DNA from: an uncultured Alphaproteobacteria bacterium
GTDB taxonomy: Bacteria > Pseudomonadota > Alphaproteobacteria > Caulobacterales > Caulobacteraceae
NCBI GenBank assembly: GCA_903822175.1
Contig: CAIJOB010000024.1
Location: 42,876-106,875 of the forward strand
Reading direction: 5' to 3'
DNA: 64,000 nt
The notes beneath the pieces were generated by a model. The model was not told where the DNA came from. It ran no database searches and saw only the letters and a program-made list of their open reading frames with translations. The position numbers were made by a program, and so were the translations under genes. Shown here in pieces: positions 51,800 to 59,968 of the stretch (its first letter is position 1; each line of letters opens with the position of its first letter).

Positions 51800-51926
51800 C
51801 CGCTCATCCCCGCGAAGGCGGGGACCCAGGCTTTTTTCGTTGCGGAGCTTAGGCTTGCAAGGCCCCAACTCGTCCAGCCACCGAAACACAAAACACCTGG
51901 GGCCCCGCCTTCGCGGGGATGAGCGG
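51800..51926. repeat. Palindromic repeat (31-base arms, 1 mismatch) upstream of the cyclophilin gene
   Basis: The left arm is 51800-51830 (CCGCTCATCCCCGCGAAGGC and on) and the right arm 51896-51926; they are reverse complements with one mismatch in 31. A 65-base loop lies between. This CATCCCCGCGAAGGCGGGG palindrome is a common dispersed element in Caulobacter-like genomes. It sits between the cyclophilin start and the pirin gene. An RNA made from it could fold into a long hairpin. Confidence 0.9.
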
Positions 51927-52054
51927 ATTATGGAGAATTCCGGAAACAATCTTCCGCCCAACCCCGGCTTTATCTCCCAAAATGGAAGCTTATCTTCCCC
52001 CTCGAAACGGCGCCCCCTCACCAACCGAGACGCGTGGCGCCAGGAGGACCCAAG

Positions 52055-52753
52055 ATGATCGACAAACGCACATTCGCCAGCCTCGGCGGCGCCGACCACG
52101 GCTGGCTGAAGGCCAAGCACCACTTCTCGTTCGCCAACTACTATGACCCCAAGCGCATGGGCTGGGGCGCCATCCGCGTCTGGAACGACGATGAGATCGC
52201 CGCCCAGTCGGGCTTCCCGCCGCACCCCCATTCCGACATGGAGATCATCACCTACGTTCGCGAGGGCGCGATCACCCACAAGGACTCCATGGGCAATGAG
52301 GGCCGCACCACCGCGGGCGACGTGCAGGTGATGAGCGCCGGGACCGGCGTGCGCCATGCCGAGTACAATCTGGAGAGCGACGCCACCCGCATCTTCCAGA
52401 TCTGGATCGAGCCCGACACCGCCGGCGGCCCGCCCGCCTGGGGCGCCAAGCCCTTCCCCAAGGGCGACCGCGCCGGCAAGTTCGTGACGCTGGCGTCCGG
52501 CCTGCCGGGCGATGAAGACGCCCTGCCGATCCGCAGCGCCGCGCGCGTCGCCGGCGCCACCATCAAGGCCGGCGAGACCACCGACTATGCGCTGGACGCC
52601 AGCCGCCACGCCTACCTGGTGCCGGCCACCGGCGCGGTGGAGGTCAACGGCGTGCGCCTCGACGCCCGCGACGGCGCGGCGATCACCGGCGAAACCAACC
52701 TGCGCATCACCGCCCTGGAAGACGCCGAGGTGGTGCTGGTCGACGCGGCCTAG
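52055..52753 (+). CDS. Pirin family protein (YhhW-like quercetinase type)
   Basis: 232 residues from the ATG at 52055, with AGGAGG at 52041-52046 upstream. Pirin is a bicupin; the N-terminal metal site is FPPHPHSDMEIITYVREG (His, His, Glu) followed by VQVMSAGTGVRHAEYN. The fold and HHE residues match YhhW, which has quercetin 2,3-dioxygenase activity, though many pirins act as redox-responsive proteins. No signal peptide. The gene lies beyond the palindromic repeat and ends with the terminator-like hairpin at 52769. Confidence 0.93.
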   Translation: MIDKRTFASLGGADHGWLKAKHHFSFANYYDPKRMGWGAIRVWNDDEIAAQSGFPPHPHSDMEIITYVREGAITHKDSMGNEGRTTAGDVQVMSAGTGVRHAEYNLESDATRIFQIWIEPDTAGGPPAWGAKPFPKGDRAGKFVTLASGLPGDEDALPIRSAARVAGATIKAGETTDYALDASRHAYLVPATGAVEVNGVRLDARDGAAITGETNLRITALEDAEVVLVDAA

Positions 52754-52768
52754 TCTGCGATATTGTCG

Positions 52769-52804
52769 GACGGCGGCGGGCCGGTCTTGCGGTCCGCCGT
52801 CTTT
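52769..52804 (+). terminator. Probable intrinsic terminator after the pirin gene
   Basis: GACGGCGG (52769-52776) and CCGCCGTC (52794-52801) form an 8-pair stem with a 17-base loop, followed by TTT (52802-52804). The T run is short, so termination may be incomplete. It overlaps the leader of the next small secreted protein. Confidence 0.55.
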
Positions 52805-52816
52805 CGGGACGCCGCC

Positions 52817-53248
52817 ATGAAGCTGATCCTCGCGCTCGCCGTCGTCGCCTTCGCGCTCGCTGGGCCATCGCTGGCGCAGGACCAGGGCGGCGTGGCGATC
52901 CCCGGGCCGGCCTCGATAGGGAGCGCTGACAACGGCGTGTTCCAAAGGCCGGGCCATGCGGTGGACCTGCTCGCCGCCCGCTACAATCTGCGCCGGGCCT
53001 GCGTGGCCGACATGCTGGCGCGCTGCCCCGGCAAGGACGGCGGCGCCGCCGACCGCTGCCTCGAATACCATCGGCTGAGCTTCACGCTCCCCTGCCGCAA
53101 GGCCATCGCCGCCTTCGAACGCGCCGCCCCGCCGCGCATGCCCTACGAGACCCTGGCGTCGCTGGCCCCGATCAGCGGCCCCATCCCCCCGGCCAGCGAG
53201 CGCGAAGCCCCGTCGCGCCCGGCGCCCCGCAACGCGACCGGCGACTGA
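52817..53248 (+). CDS. Small secreted cysteine-containing protein
   Basis: 143 residues from the ATG at 52817; a longer open stretch upstream contains the terminator hairpin and is unlikely. A signal peptide (MKLILALAVVAFALAG, ending SLAQ) is followed by a domain with four cysteines in CVADMLARCPG...RCLEYHRLSFTLPC, probably two disulfides, and a proline-rich tail. The helical Cys block resembles cysteine-rich repeat families of the periplasm, but no match is certain. Function unknown. Confidence 0.72.
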   Translation: MKLILALAVVAFALAGPSLAQDQGGVAIPGPASIGSADNGVFQRPGHAVDLLAARYNLRRACVADMLARCPGKDGGAADRCLEYHRLSFTLPCRKAIAAFERAAPPRMPYETLASLAPISGPIPPASEREAPSRPAPRNATGD

Positions 53249-53356
53249 TCCGACGACAGCGCAGGGCTTGAAGCGCACCGTCTAATCCCCTAGCCACGGC
53301 GTCCAGCGGCGCGTCACAAAGTGACGCCCAAAGAGTATGTTCGGGGGAGAGTTTCG

Positions 53357-55270
53357 ATGGCGGGTCTGGTGTTGGCCTTGGCGCTTGCGGCCCAAGCGGC
53401 GGCGACCCCGCCGGCCGCGGTTCACGACTACCGCGACGTGATGATCTCGCCGGACGGGGCGAAGATCGCGGCCATCGAGGCCGACGACCCCTTCGCCTCC
53501 GAGGCCGAGCCCCATCCGGTCGTCGTGGTTCGCAATCGCGCCGACGGCGCGATCCTGGCCACATACGATCCCTGCAAAGCCTGCTTCTACGGCGGCGTCG
53601 CCTGGTCGCCGGACAGCCAGGCCCTGGCCTTCGTCGCCTCCAACCGCAAGGCGCGCACCGCAAGCCTGGAGATCGTGCGCGACGGCAAGATCGCCTCGAT
53701 CCTCGACTTCGGCGGCCTGGTCGAGACCCCGCGCTGGTCGCCGGACGGCCAGACCCTGGCGGTGCTGGCCACCGACCGGCCCCGCAAGATCTCCGGCGCG
53801 ACGCAGGCCGGCGCCCCCATCGTCGGCGAGATCGGCGGCGCCACCGACGAAGCGCGCATCGCCATCCTGCCCGCGGTCGGCGGCGCGCTGAAGTTCCTCT
53901 CGCCCGCCGACACCTACATCTACGAGTACGACTGGGCCCCCGACGGCAAGGCCTTCGTGGCCACCGAGGCCAAGGGCGACGGCGACAACAACTGGTGGAT
54001 CGCCAAACTGGCGGCCGTCGGCATCGACGGATCGTTCCGGGTCATCGCCGACCCGGGCGTGCAGATGAAGTTCCCGCGCATGTCGCCGGACGGCAAGACC
54101 GTGGCCTTCATCGGCGGCCTGCACTCCGACTTCGGTCCGGTGGGCGGCGACCTGTGGACCGTGCCATTCGCGGGCGGGACAGCGGTCAACAAGACCCCCA
54201 ACTACAAGGGGAGCTTCTCCTCGCTGATCTGGCGCAAGGCCACCCTCTTCGCGACCGCCATCGAGAGCGACCACAACAGCCTGCTCACCGTCGATCCGGC
54301 GACCGGCGCGACCAAGTCCCTGCTGTCCGAGGTCGAGACCTTCTCGGCCGGCGATGGCCGCGTCTCGATCAGCCAGGACGGCAAGGTCCTGGCCGGCGTG
54401 GGCGAGGATTTCACCACCGGCCCGCACATCGCCGCCGGCTCGCTCACCGCGCCAAAGACCATCACCCACGAGAACGACGCGCTCACCGCCCAGGTCACCG
54501 CCAAGTCGGTCACCTGGAAGAGCGACGGCTTCAACGTCCAGGGCTGGCTGACCGGCCCGCTGAACCCGGTCCCCGGCAAGAAGTATCCGATGATCGTGCT
54601 GGTGCACGGCGGCCCGAGCTCCGCCGTCCAGCCCACCTACATGTGGAAGGGCACGACAAACGACCTGGTGCAGCACGGCTTCTACGTCTTCCAGGCCAAT
54701 CCGCGCGGCTCCTTCGGCCAGGGCGAGGCCTTCACCAAGGCCAACGTCAAGGACTTCGGCGGCGGCGACCTGCGCGACATCCTGGCCGGCGTCGACGCGG
54801 TGGAGAAGGTGGCCCCGATCGACGACAAGCGCCTGGGCGTCTACGGCCACTCCTACGGCGGCTTCATGACCATGTGGACAGTCACCCACTCCAACCGCTT
54901 CAAGGCTGGCGTGGCCGGGGCCGGCATCGCCGACTGGGTCAGCTACTACGGCGAAAACGGCATCAACCAGTGGATGGTCCCGTTCTTCGGCACCACCGCC
55001 TACAAGGACCCGGCCGCCTACGACAAGTTCTCTCCGATCCGCTACATCAACGCCGCCAAGACCCCGACCTTCATCTATGTCGGCGAGCGCGACGTGGAAT
55101 GCCCCGCCGACCAGTCCCTGCAGTTCCACGCGGGCCTGGATGCGGTGGGCGTGCCCAACAGCCTGGTGATCTACGCCGGCGAAGGCCACGGCATCCGTGA
55201 AGCCGAGCACAAGGCGGACCTGAAGAAACGCATCCTCGGCTGGTTCGACCACTATCTGGGTCAGCCGTAG
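53357..55270 (+). CDS. S9 family prolyl oligopeptidase, secreted
   Basis: 637 residues from the ATG at 53357, placed after GGGGGAGAG; a GTG at 53321 would give a longer start that lacks the signal peptide. A signal peptide (LVLALALAAQAAA) precedes a seven-bladed propeller (about 30-350) and a catalytic alpha/beta-hydrolase domain. The triad is Ser499 (YGHSYGGFMT), Asp579 (VGERDVECP) and His611 (AGEGHGI). It should cleave short peptides in the periplasm, with a preference for Pro or similar. It heads a run of three same-strand genes ending at 56187. Confidence 0.92.
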   Translation: MAGLVLALALAAQAAATPPAAVHDYRDVMISPDGAKIAAIEADDPFASEAEPHPVVVVRNRADGAILATYDPCKACFYGGVAWSPDSQALAFVASNRKARTASLEIVRDGKIASILDFGGLVETPRWSPDGQTLAVLATDRPRKISGATQAGAPIVGEIGGATDEARIAILPAVGGALKFLSPADTYIYEYDWAPDGKAFVATEAKGDGDNNWWIAKLAAVGIDGSFRVIADPGVQMKFPRMSPDGKTVAFIGGLHSDFGPVGGDLWTVPFAGGTAVNKTPNYKGSFSSLIWRKATLFATAIESDHNSLLTVDPATGATKSLLSEVETFSAGDGRVSISQDGKVLAGVGEDFTTGPHIAAGSLTAPKTITHENDALTAQVTAKSVTWKSDGFNVQGWLTGPLNPVPGKKYPMIVLVHGGPSSAVQPTYMWKGTTNDLVQHGFYVFQANPRGSFGQGEAFTKANVKDFGGGDLRDILAGVDAVEKVAPIDDKRLGVYGHSYGGFMTMWTVTHSNRFKAGVAGAGIADWVSYYGENGINQWMVPFFGTTAYKDPAAYDKFSPIRYINAAKTPTFIYVGERDVECPADQSLQFHAGLDAVGVPNSLVIYAGEGHGIREAEHKADLKKRILGWFDHYLGQP

Positions 55271-55280
55271 GGGAACGGGC

Positions 55281-55808
55281 ATGCGCGCGCTCGCCCTAAC
55301 CCTCGTCTTTGCCGCCCTCGCCATTCCGGCCTTGGCTCAGCCCGCGACGCCCAAGGGCACGCTGGCCGACATCGGCTTCCTGGTTGGCGACTGGACGAGC
55401 GGAACCGGCAAGGTGGCCGACACTGGCGACACCGACCGCGGCGGCTCGAAGATCACCGTCGAGGCCGACGGCGCGGCGCTGCTGCGCCAGGACCACACCG
55501 AGATCTTCGACGCGCACGGCAAGGCCACCGGGGCCTTCCACCAGATCATGCTGATCTATCCGGAGGGCGGGACGCTGCACGCCGACTATTCGGACGGCGA
55601 GGGCCACGTCATCCACTACGTGCGGGCCGAGGTGGTCGCCGGCAGGTCGGTGGTGTTCACCGCCCCGGCGCAGGCGGCCGCACCCGGTTTCCGCCTCACC
55701 TACACCCTCATCGCCAAGAACCAGCTCGGCGTCCTCTTCGGCCTGCTGCCCCCTGGCGGCGCGCCGTTCCACGAGATCGCCTCGGGTTCGCTGCACAAGG
55801 CCAACTGA
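55281..55808 (+). CDS. Secreted lipocalin-like protein (DUF1579-like)
   Basis: 175 residues. A signal peptide (MRALALTLVFAALAIPALAQ) precedes a beta-rich domain beginning FLVGDWTSGTGKV, with DFY-like strands HQIMLIYPEGGTLHADYSD and VFTAPAQAAAPGFRLTYTL. The GDW-type start and length match DUF1579/lipocalin-like proteins, but ligand and role are unknown. It starts 11 bases after the peptidase gene and ends two bases before the RidA gene start, so co-transcription is likely. Confidence 0.78.
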   Translation: MRALALTLVFAALAIPALAQPATPKGTLADIGFLVGDWTSGTGKVADTGDTDRGGSKITVEADGAALLRQDHTEIFDAHGKATGAFHQIMLIYPEGGTLHADYSDGEGHVIHYVRAEVVAGRSVVFTAPAQAAAPGFRLTYTLIAKNQLGVLFGLLPPGGAPFHEIASGSLHKAN

Positions 55809-55809
55809 C

Positions 55810-56187
55810 ATGTCCCGCAACATCGTCTCCACGCCCAACGCCCCCAAATCCCCGGTCTACAGCCAGGCGGTTCGAGCCGGCGGCCTGATCTTCGTCTCCG
55901 GCACCGCGCCCGCCGACCCCACCACCGGCAAGATGATCGAGGGCACGGTGCAGGAGCAGGTCGCCCAGTGCCTGCGCAACATCTCCGCGATCCTGGAAGC
56001 CGCCGGCTCCAGCCTCGACAAGGCGGTCAGCGCCACCCTGATCATCGCCGACGAGGACGACTTCGCGGCGATCAACGAAGAGTGGCTGCGCTGGTTTCCG
56101 GTCGATCCGCCCGCACGCCAGGGCGCCAAGCTGCCGGTCCGCATCCCGGGCCTGAAGGTCTCCATTGCGATGATCGCGCAGGCTTGA
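55810..56187 (+). CDS. RidA family enamine/imine deaminase
   Basis: 125 residues. The YjgF/YER057c/UK114 (RidA) family is seen in KSPVYSQAVRAGGLIFVSGTAPAD, NISAILEAAGSSLDKAVSATL and the closing VRIPGLKVSIAMIA, with the catalytic Arg in RIPGL. RidA clears reactive 2-aminoacrylate-type intermediates formed by PLP enzymes in the cytoplasm. It sits after a secreted protein gene in the same run. It could protect PLP enzymes such as the aminotransferase in this window, but there is no direct link. Confidence 0.92.
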   Translation: MSRNIVSTPNAPKSPVYSQAVRAGGLIFVSGTAPADPTTGKMIEGTVQEQVAQCLRNISAILEAAGSSLDKAVSATLIIADEDDFAAINEEWLRWFPVDPPARQGAKLPVRIPGLKVSIAMIAQA

Positions 56188-56202
56188 GCCGGCGCCGGCC
56201 AC

Positions 56203-56679
56203 TCAGCTCTTATGGATGGGGTCGATCCACTTGACCCCTTCCGGCTTTTCCGCCGGCTCAATCTCCAGGTTCACCACCACCGCATCGCTGTCGCTGCGCA
56301 CCAGCATGCAGAACAGCGTCTCGTCGGACGAGGCGTTGATCTCCTGGTGCGGCACGAAGGGCGGCACATAGATGAAGTCGCCCGGCCCCGCCTCGGCGGT
56401 GAACTCCAGCTTTTCGCCCCAGCGCATGCGCGCGCGGCCGCTGACCACATAGATCACGCTCTCCAGCGGCCCGTGGTGATGCGCGCCCGTCTTGGCGTTT
56501 GCGTGGATGTGGACGGTGCCGGCCCACAGCTTCTGCGCGCCCATCCGCGCCCGGTCGATGGCCACGTGGCGGTCCATGCCGGGCGTCGTCGCGGTGACTT
56601 CGCCCAACTCGCCGCCCGGCACCACACGCACGCCGGAATGCTTCCAGCCGTCTTCAGGAACTTCGGGGGTGTCGGTCAT
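56203..56679 (-). CDS. Cupin domain protein
   Basis: 158 residues. The cupin core contains the metal motif GAHHHGPLESVIYVVSG (His-His-Glu pattern) and PGDFIYVPPFVPHQEIN (second motif with His). A short N-terminal part (PEDGWKHSGVRVVPGGELGE) precedes it. Single cupins bind small acids or act as dioxygenases or isomerases; no specific one is indicated. It converges on the RidA gene (15 bases) and is separate from the small membrane protein upstream. Confidence 0.88.
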   Translation of the reverse strand: MTDTPEVPEDGWKHSGVRVVPGGELGEVTATTPGMDRHVAIDRARMGAQKLWAGTVHIHANAKTGAHHHGPLESVIYVVSGRARMRWGEKLEFTAEAGPGDFIYVPPFVPHQEINASSDETLFCMLVRSDSDAVVVNLEIEPAEKPEGVKWIDPIHKS

Positions 56680-56715
56680 GGCGGAAGCAGACGACAGCGA
56701 CCTTCTCTTGGCAAG

Positions 56716-56946
56716 CTACTCGCGGGCCAGAACGTAACGCAGGGCGCGCGTGCCGAAGGTCAGCGTCACCGCGGCGATCAGCAGATCGTAGCTCAGATGC
56801 CTGGCCCACCCCTCGACCAGGAACTCCGCCGCCATCAGCGCGCAGAGCAGGGCCGCGATGACGCCCAGCCAATGGATGAAGCGGCCAAAGGCGCCGGCGG
56901 GGCCCACGCGGCTGCGCTTGGGGTTCGGCCAGATGAAGCTGGGCAA
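56716..56946 (-). CDS. Small membrane protein with two helices (TTG start)
   Basis: 76 residues beginning with a TTG at 56944-56946, preceded by AGGAGACTCCCCC. Two hydrophobic helices (IHWLGVIAALLCALMAAEFL and HLSYDLLIAAVTLTFGTRAL) are joined by a short loop; the first 20 residues are basic and proline-rich. No family is recognised. The ribosome site supports this start although TTG is rare. Confidence 0.6.
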   Translation of the reverse strand: MPSFIWPNPKRSRVGPAGAFGRFIHWLGVIAALLCALMAAEFLVEGWARHLSYDLLIAAVTLTFGTRALRYVLARE

Positions 56947-57119
56947 GGGGGAGTCTCCTGCGGGCTGGCCAGTCGCGGCGTCCAGGCTTGCTCGCAGGTG
57001 ATCGGGGCCTCAGTCGGGCGCCTCTGTTTCAGACCATCCCGCCTCCGAAACGAAGCGCGGCCATGGATGTCCGGCGCCGTGCAACAGCGGTCGCAGGCCT
57101 CTGCGCCGGAAACGCTGTG

Positions 57120-57329
57120 TCAGTGCAGCAGGGGCGGTCCGATGACCTGTTCGTCCCATTCGCCACGGTCGTCCTGGATCAGCACGTGGCGCGGCTCGCG
57201 GTCGAGCACGGCAAAATCGCCGGCCGCCTTCAGGGCCTCGGCCTTGGTGGCGAACTCACCGAGCTCGCCTTCGGCTTCGTCGACCAGCAGCCACCGGCCA
57301 TCGAACGCCACAACGGTGAGATCGAACAT
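57120..57329 (-). CDS. Small protein, DUF2188-like
   Basis: 69 residues from the ATG at 57327-57329, with GCAGGAGAGCGCGG before it. VVAFDGRWLLVDEAEGELGEFATKAEALKAAGDFA suggests a strand, turn and helix, like the 60-residue protein at 50703, and the tail has HVLIQDDRGEWDEQV. No activity is known. It stands alone. Confidence 0.62.
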   Translation of the reverse strand: MFDLTVVAFDGRWLLVDEAEGELGEFATKAEALKAAGDFAVLDREPRHVLIQDDRGEWDEQVIGPPLLH

Positions 57330-57455
57330 CCGCGCTCTCCTGCCCCAGTTCGCTCGTGCCTAGGGTTGGCCTTATTTCACCGAACGCGGGCCGATGACCC
57401 ATGTCCGATGGTCGCAGGTTACGCATGCATCTCCTCACCCGAAGGTTAAGAGCTT

Positions 57456-57698
57456 TCAGCCGGCGTCGCGGAAATAGGGCTCGACCGGGCCGGAGAGCTT
57501 GATGGTCAGCTGCTTGCCGCGGCGGTCGAGCGTCTTGCCGACCGCCAGTTTCACCCAGCCCTCGGAGACGCAGTATTCGTCGACATTGGTCTTGTCCTCG
57601 CCCTTGAAGCGCACGCCCACGTTCTGCGCCAGGATGTCGGCGTCATAGAACGGGCTGTCGGGATCGGTGGAGAGGCGGTCGGGGAGTGTGTCGGTCAT
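57456..57698 (-). CDS. DUF3297 small protein
   Basis: 80 residues from the ATG at 57696-57698. TDTLPDRLSTDPDSPFYD at the start, VGVRFKGEDKTNVDEYCVSEGWVKLAVG and GPVEPYFRDAG match the DUF3297 family, which is confined largely to proteobacteria and has no assigned role. The start was chosen from this conserved N-terminus; the longer reading frame upstream is a GC-rich shadow of the neighbouring gene. Divergent from the 360-residue secreted protein. Confidence 0.9.
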   Translation of the reverse strand: MTDTLPDRLSTDPDSPFYDADILAQNVGVRFKGEDKTNVDEYCVSEGWVKLAVGKTLDRRGKQLTIKLSGPVEPYFRDAG

Positions 57699-57844
57699 GG
57701 CGTCCGCCTCGCACAGCCCGCGCGTGGGTTCAAGATGCGAGGTCCTTGGCGGCGCCCTAGGGTAAGGGGTATAATTCCAAGGTTCGGTATTTTTCAGAGT
57801 CCCCAGATGGACCGCACCGGCGATGGCGCGGGGAGGCGCCGACC

Positions 57845-58927
57845 ATGAACAAGATTGCGATCCTGACCGCCGCGAGCCTGTTGGCCCTCGCCGCCGCTGC
57901 CGCCACCGCCTCTTGGGCCGCGCCGGCCGCCGCCCCATCCGCCGCGCCCTATCACGCGCCGAAAAACGCCTTTGGCCAGCCGGACCTGCAGGGCAACTGG
58001 ACCAACGCCACCATCACCCCCTTCGAGCGGGACAAGAAGTACGGCGACCGCCTGGCGCTCACCGACAAGGAGGTGAAGGAGCTGGAGGGCGCCAACGCCG
58101 CCATGGTGGCCGAGGGCAACAAGCCCACCGATCCCAAGGCCAAGGTCACCGACCTGCCCACCGACTGCGGCCGAGGCTTCACCGGCGTCAACTGCGGCTA
58201 CAACTCCGCCTGGGTCGATCCGGGCACCGCGATCATCGACATGGGCGGGATCAAGCGCGCCTCGATCATCGTCTCGCCCGCCGACGGACGCCTGCCGGCC
58301 ATGCGGCCCGAGGCCCAGGCCGCCCTGCGCGCCCGCTTCGCCGGCGCGGGCGGGCGCGGCGGCGCTGGGGCCGCCGACAACCCCGAGGGCCGCTCGCTCG
58401 GCGAGCGCTGCATCATGAGCTTCGGCTCCTCGGCCGGGCCGCCGATGCTGCCGCTGCTCTACAACAACAACTACCAGATCGTGCAGACCAAGGACGAGGT
58501 CGCCATCGAGGTCGAGATGGTCCACGACCTGCGCCACATCCGCCTGGCCGGGAGCCACCCGCCGGCCGAGGTGAAGCTGTGGATGGGCGACAGCGTCGGC
58601 CACTGGGAAGGCGACACCCTGGTCGTCGAGACCACCAACATGCGTCCCGAACAGACCTTCCGCGGCGGCGGTTCGCCGGGCGCCAAGATCGTCGAGCGCT
58701 TCACCCGCGTCGCGCCCAAGCAGATCAAGTACAGCTTCACCGTCGACGATCCGCAGATGTACGCGGTCCCCTACACCGGCGAGGTGGCGCTCAACGCCAC
58801 CAAGGGCCCGATCTACGAATACGCCTGCCACGAGGGCAACTACGCGCTCCCCGGCATCCTCGGCGGCGCCCGGCTCGAGGAGAAGGAAGCCAAGGCGGGC
58901 AAGAGCGGGGCGGCCGGCGGGAAATAG
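57845..58927 (+). CDS. Secreted 360-residue conserved protein of unknown function
   Basis: 360 residues. A signal peptide (NKIAILTAASLLALAAAAA) and an Ala/Pro linker precede a conserved domain with AFGQPDLQGNWTNATITPFER, CIMSFGSSAGPP, HWEGDTLVVETTNMRPEQTFR and EYACHEGNYALPGILGGARL. These segments match a family common in Acidobacteria and Caulobacter-like genomes that has no characterised member. The Gly/Ala-rich stretch around 160-180 looks like a loop. Likely periplasmic. It is followed by a palindromic repeat. Confidence 0.8.
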   Translation: MNKIAILTAASLLALAAAAATASWAAPAAAPSAAPYHAPKNAFGQPDLQGNWTNATITPFERDKKYGDRLALTDKEVKELEGANAAMVAEGNKPTDPKAKVTDLPTDCGRGFTGVNCGYNSAWVDPGTAIIDMGGIKRASIIVSPADGRLPAMRPEAQAALRARFAGAGGRGGAGAADNPEGRSLGERCIMSFGSSAGPPMLPLLYNNNYQIVQTKDEVAIEVEMVHDLRHIRLAGSHPPAEVKLWMGDSVGHWEGDTLVVETTNMRPEQTFRGGGSPGAKIVERFTRVAPKQIKYSFTVDDPQMYAVPYTGEVALNATKGPIYEYACHEGNYALPGILGGARLEEKEAKAGKSGAAGGK

Positions 58928-58932
58928 CCTCG

Positions 58933-59045
58933 GCCCTCTCCCTACCCTCTCCCTCTCCGCTTCGCGGGGGGAGAGGCGTGGATGCGACGCCTAAGCCTCC
59001 TCTCCCCCGAGCGCAGCGAAGAGAGGGAGAGGGTAGGGAGAGGGC
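58933..59045. repeat. Palindromic repeat with 25-base perfect arms
   Basis: Positions 58933-58957 and 59021-59045 are exact reverse complements (25 bases). Inside lie a CGCTTCGCG dyad and a partial CCTCTCCCCC copy of the opposite strand. The CCCTCTCC-rich arms and GCTTCGC loops are typical of Caulobacter-type dispersed palindromes. It occupies the gap between the secreted protein gene and the lipoprotein gene, whose ends converge on it. Confidence 0.9.
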
Positions 59046-59064
59046 TTAGGTGCGAGAGGGCCTT

Positions 59065-59412
59065 CTACCGGCACCCATCAACCACCTTCTCCAGCTCGCT
59101 CAACCGCCGTTCCCGCAGGATACGGCCGGCGGCCATCAGCTGATAGCGGTCCGCGGCCCCGCCCGCGTCGCGTAGAGCCGTGTCGGTGTCGGGGTATTTC
59201 GGCGCCTTGGGCAGCGTCTTGGGCACGCAAGCTTTCTTGACCGGCGCGGCGGCCTTCGCGACCACGGGTGCTGGGGCAGGCTTGGCGACAGGGGCCGGCG
59301 GAGGCGCGATGGCCGTCACCGGGGCCACCTTGGGCTTCAGGCTCTGGCACGCGCCCAGCAGCAGGCCGCACGCCGCCAGCCCCACGGCAGTTCTCAACGC
59401 CACACGGCTCAT
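59065..59412 (-). CDS. Small proline-rich lipoprotein
   Basis: 115 residues from the ATG at 59410-59412. The lipobox LLGAC at about 18-22 follows a hydrophobic signal (TAVGLAACGLLLGAC), so the mature protein should be lipidated at Cys22. It continues with a Pro/Ala/Val-rich stretch (APPPAPVAKPAPAPVVAKAAAP) and ends with an acidic helical part (PDTDTALRDAGGAADRYQLM). The gene overlaps the upstream single-membrane-helix gene by four bases (ATGA). This shape (short proline-rich outer-membrane lipoprotein) recalls an o-spanin, but no other lysis gene is near. Confidence 0.7.
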   Translation of the reverse strand: MSRVALRTAVGLAACGLLLGACQSLKPKVAPVTAIAPPPAPVAKPAPAPVVAKAAAPVKKACVPKTLPKAPKYPDTDTALRDAGGAADRYQLMAAGRILRERRLSELEKVVDGCR

Positions 59413-59777
59413 CGAAGCGTCTCGAGCACAGCGCGGTCGGCGCTTTCCATGCGCGCGCAGACATCGAAGCCCTGCGGCGAACCGCCGGCCAGGCGCTGCG
59501 CCCGCTGTTCGGGCGTCAGATTGGCGTTGGTGAGCCGGCTCTTGGCCAGGTCCGCTGGTCCGCCCTCGCAGGCCGCCAGCCGCGCGTGCAGGGCGATGCC
59601 GTTCTTCTGGTTTTCCGCCGTCAGCACTGAGATCTGGCGCATCATCGCCTGCTCGCTGTGGTTCGCCGACGTCGCCGTGGCGATCAGCAGGCCGCACAGG
59701 ATGAAGGCGAGCGCAAAACCCACCGGCCCCGCGGCCGGGCTGGTGAACGCCTGGATGACAGTCCGGAGCATACTCAA
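59409..59777 (-). CDS. Single-pass membrane protein with periplasmic helical tail
   Basis: 122 residues when read from a TTG at 59775-59777 (GGAGGAAGG 7 bases upstream); the ATG at 59769-59771 would shorten it by two. One membrane helix (GPVGFALAFILCGLLIATATS, about 17-37) precedes a soluble tail with a helical stretch (HSEQAMMRQISVLTAENQKN) and two cysteines. The tail probably faces the periplasm. Overlapped by the lipoprotein gene (ATGA). Together they look like an i-spanin/o-spanin type pair without phage context; this is an analogy only. Confidence 0.68.
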   Translation of the reverse strand: MSMLRTVIQAFTSPAAGPVGFALAFILCGLLIATATSANHSEQAMMRQISVLTAENQKNGIALHARLAACEGGPADLAKSRLTNANLTPEQRAQRLAGGSPQGFDVCARMESADRAVLETLR

Positions 59778-59968
59778 AAGACGCCCTTCCTCCCCTGATC
59801 GCCCAGCGTGGAACGCGAAGCTTGGCCGTAGTTATTGTCAACGCGCGAGCCGGGCGAAAGCTCCGCCATAACTAAGGCGCGGGCATGACGGAGCGGTCGT
59901 GAGCCCGACATACCCCTGTCGCTTCGGGGGTCTCTAAGCCGCTCTGGGGCCTGAACGGAGCAGAGATC

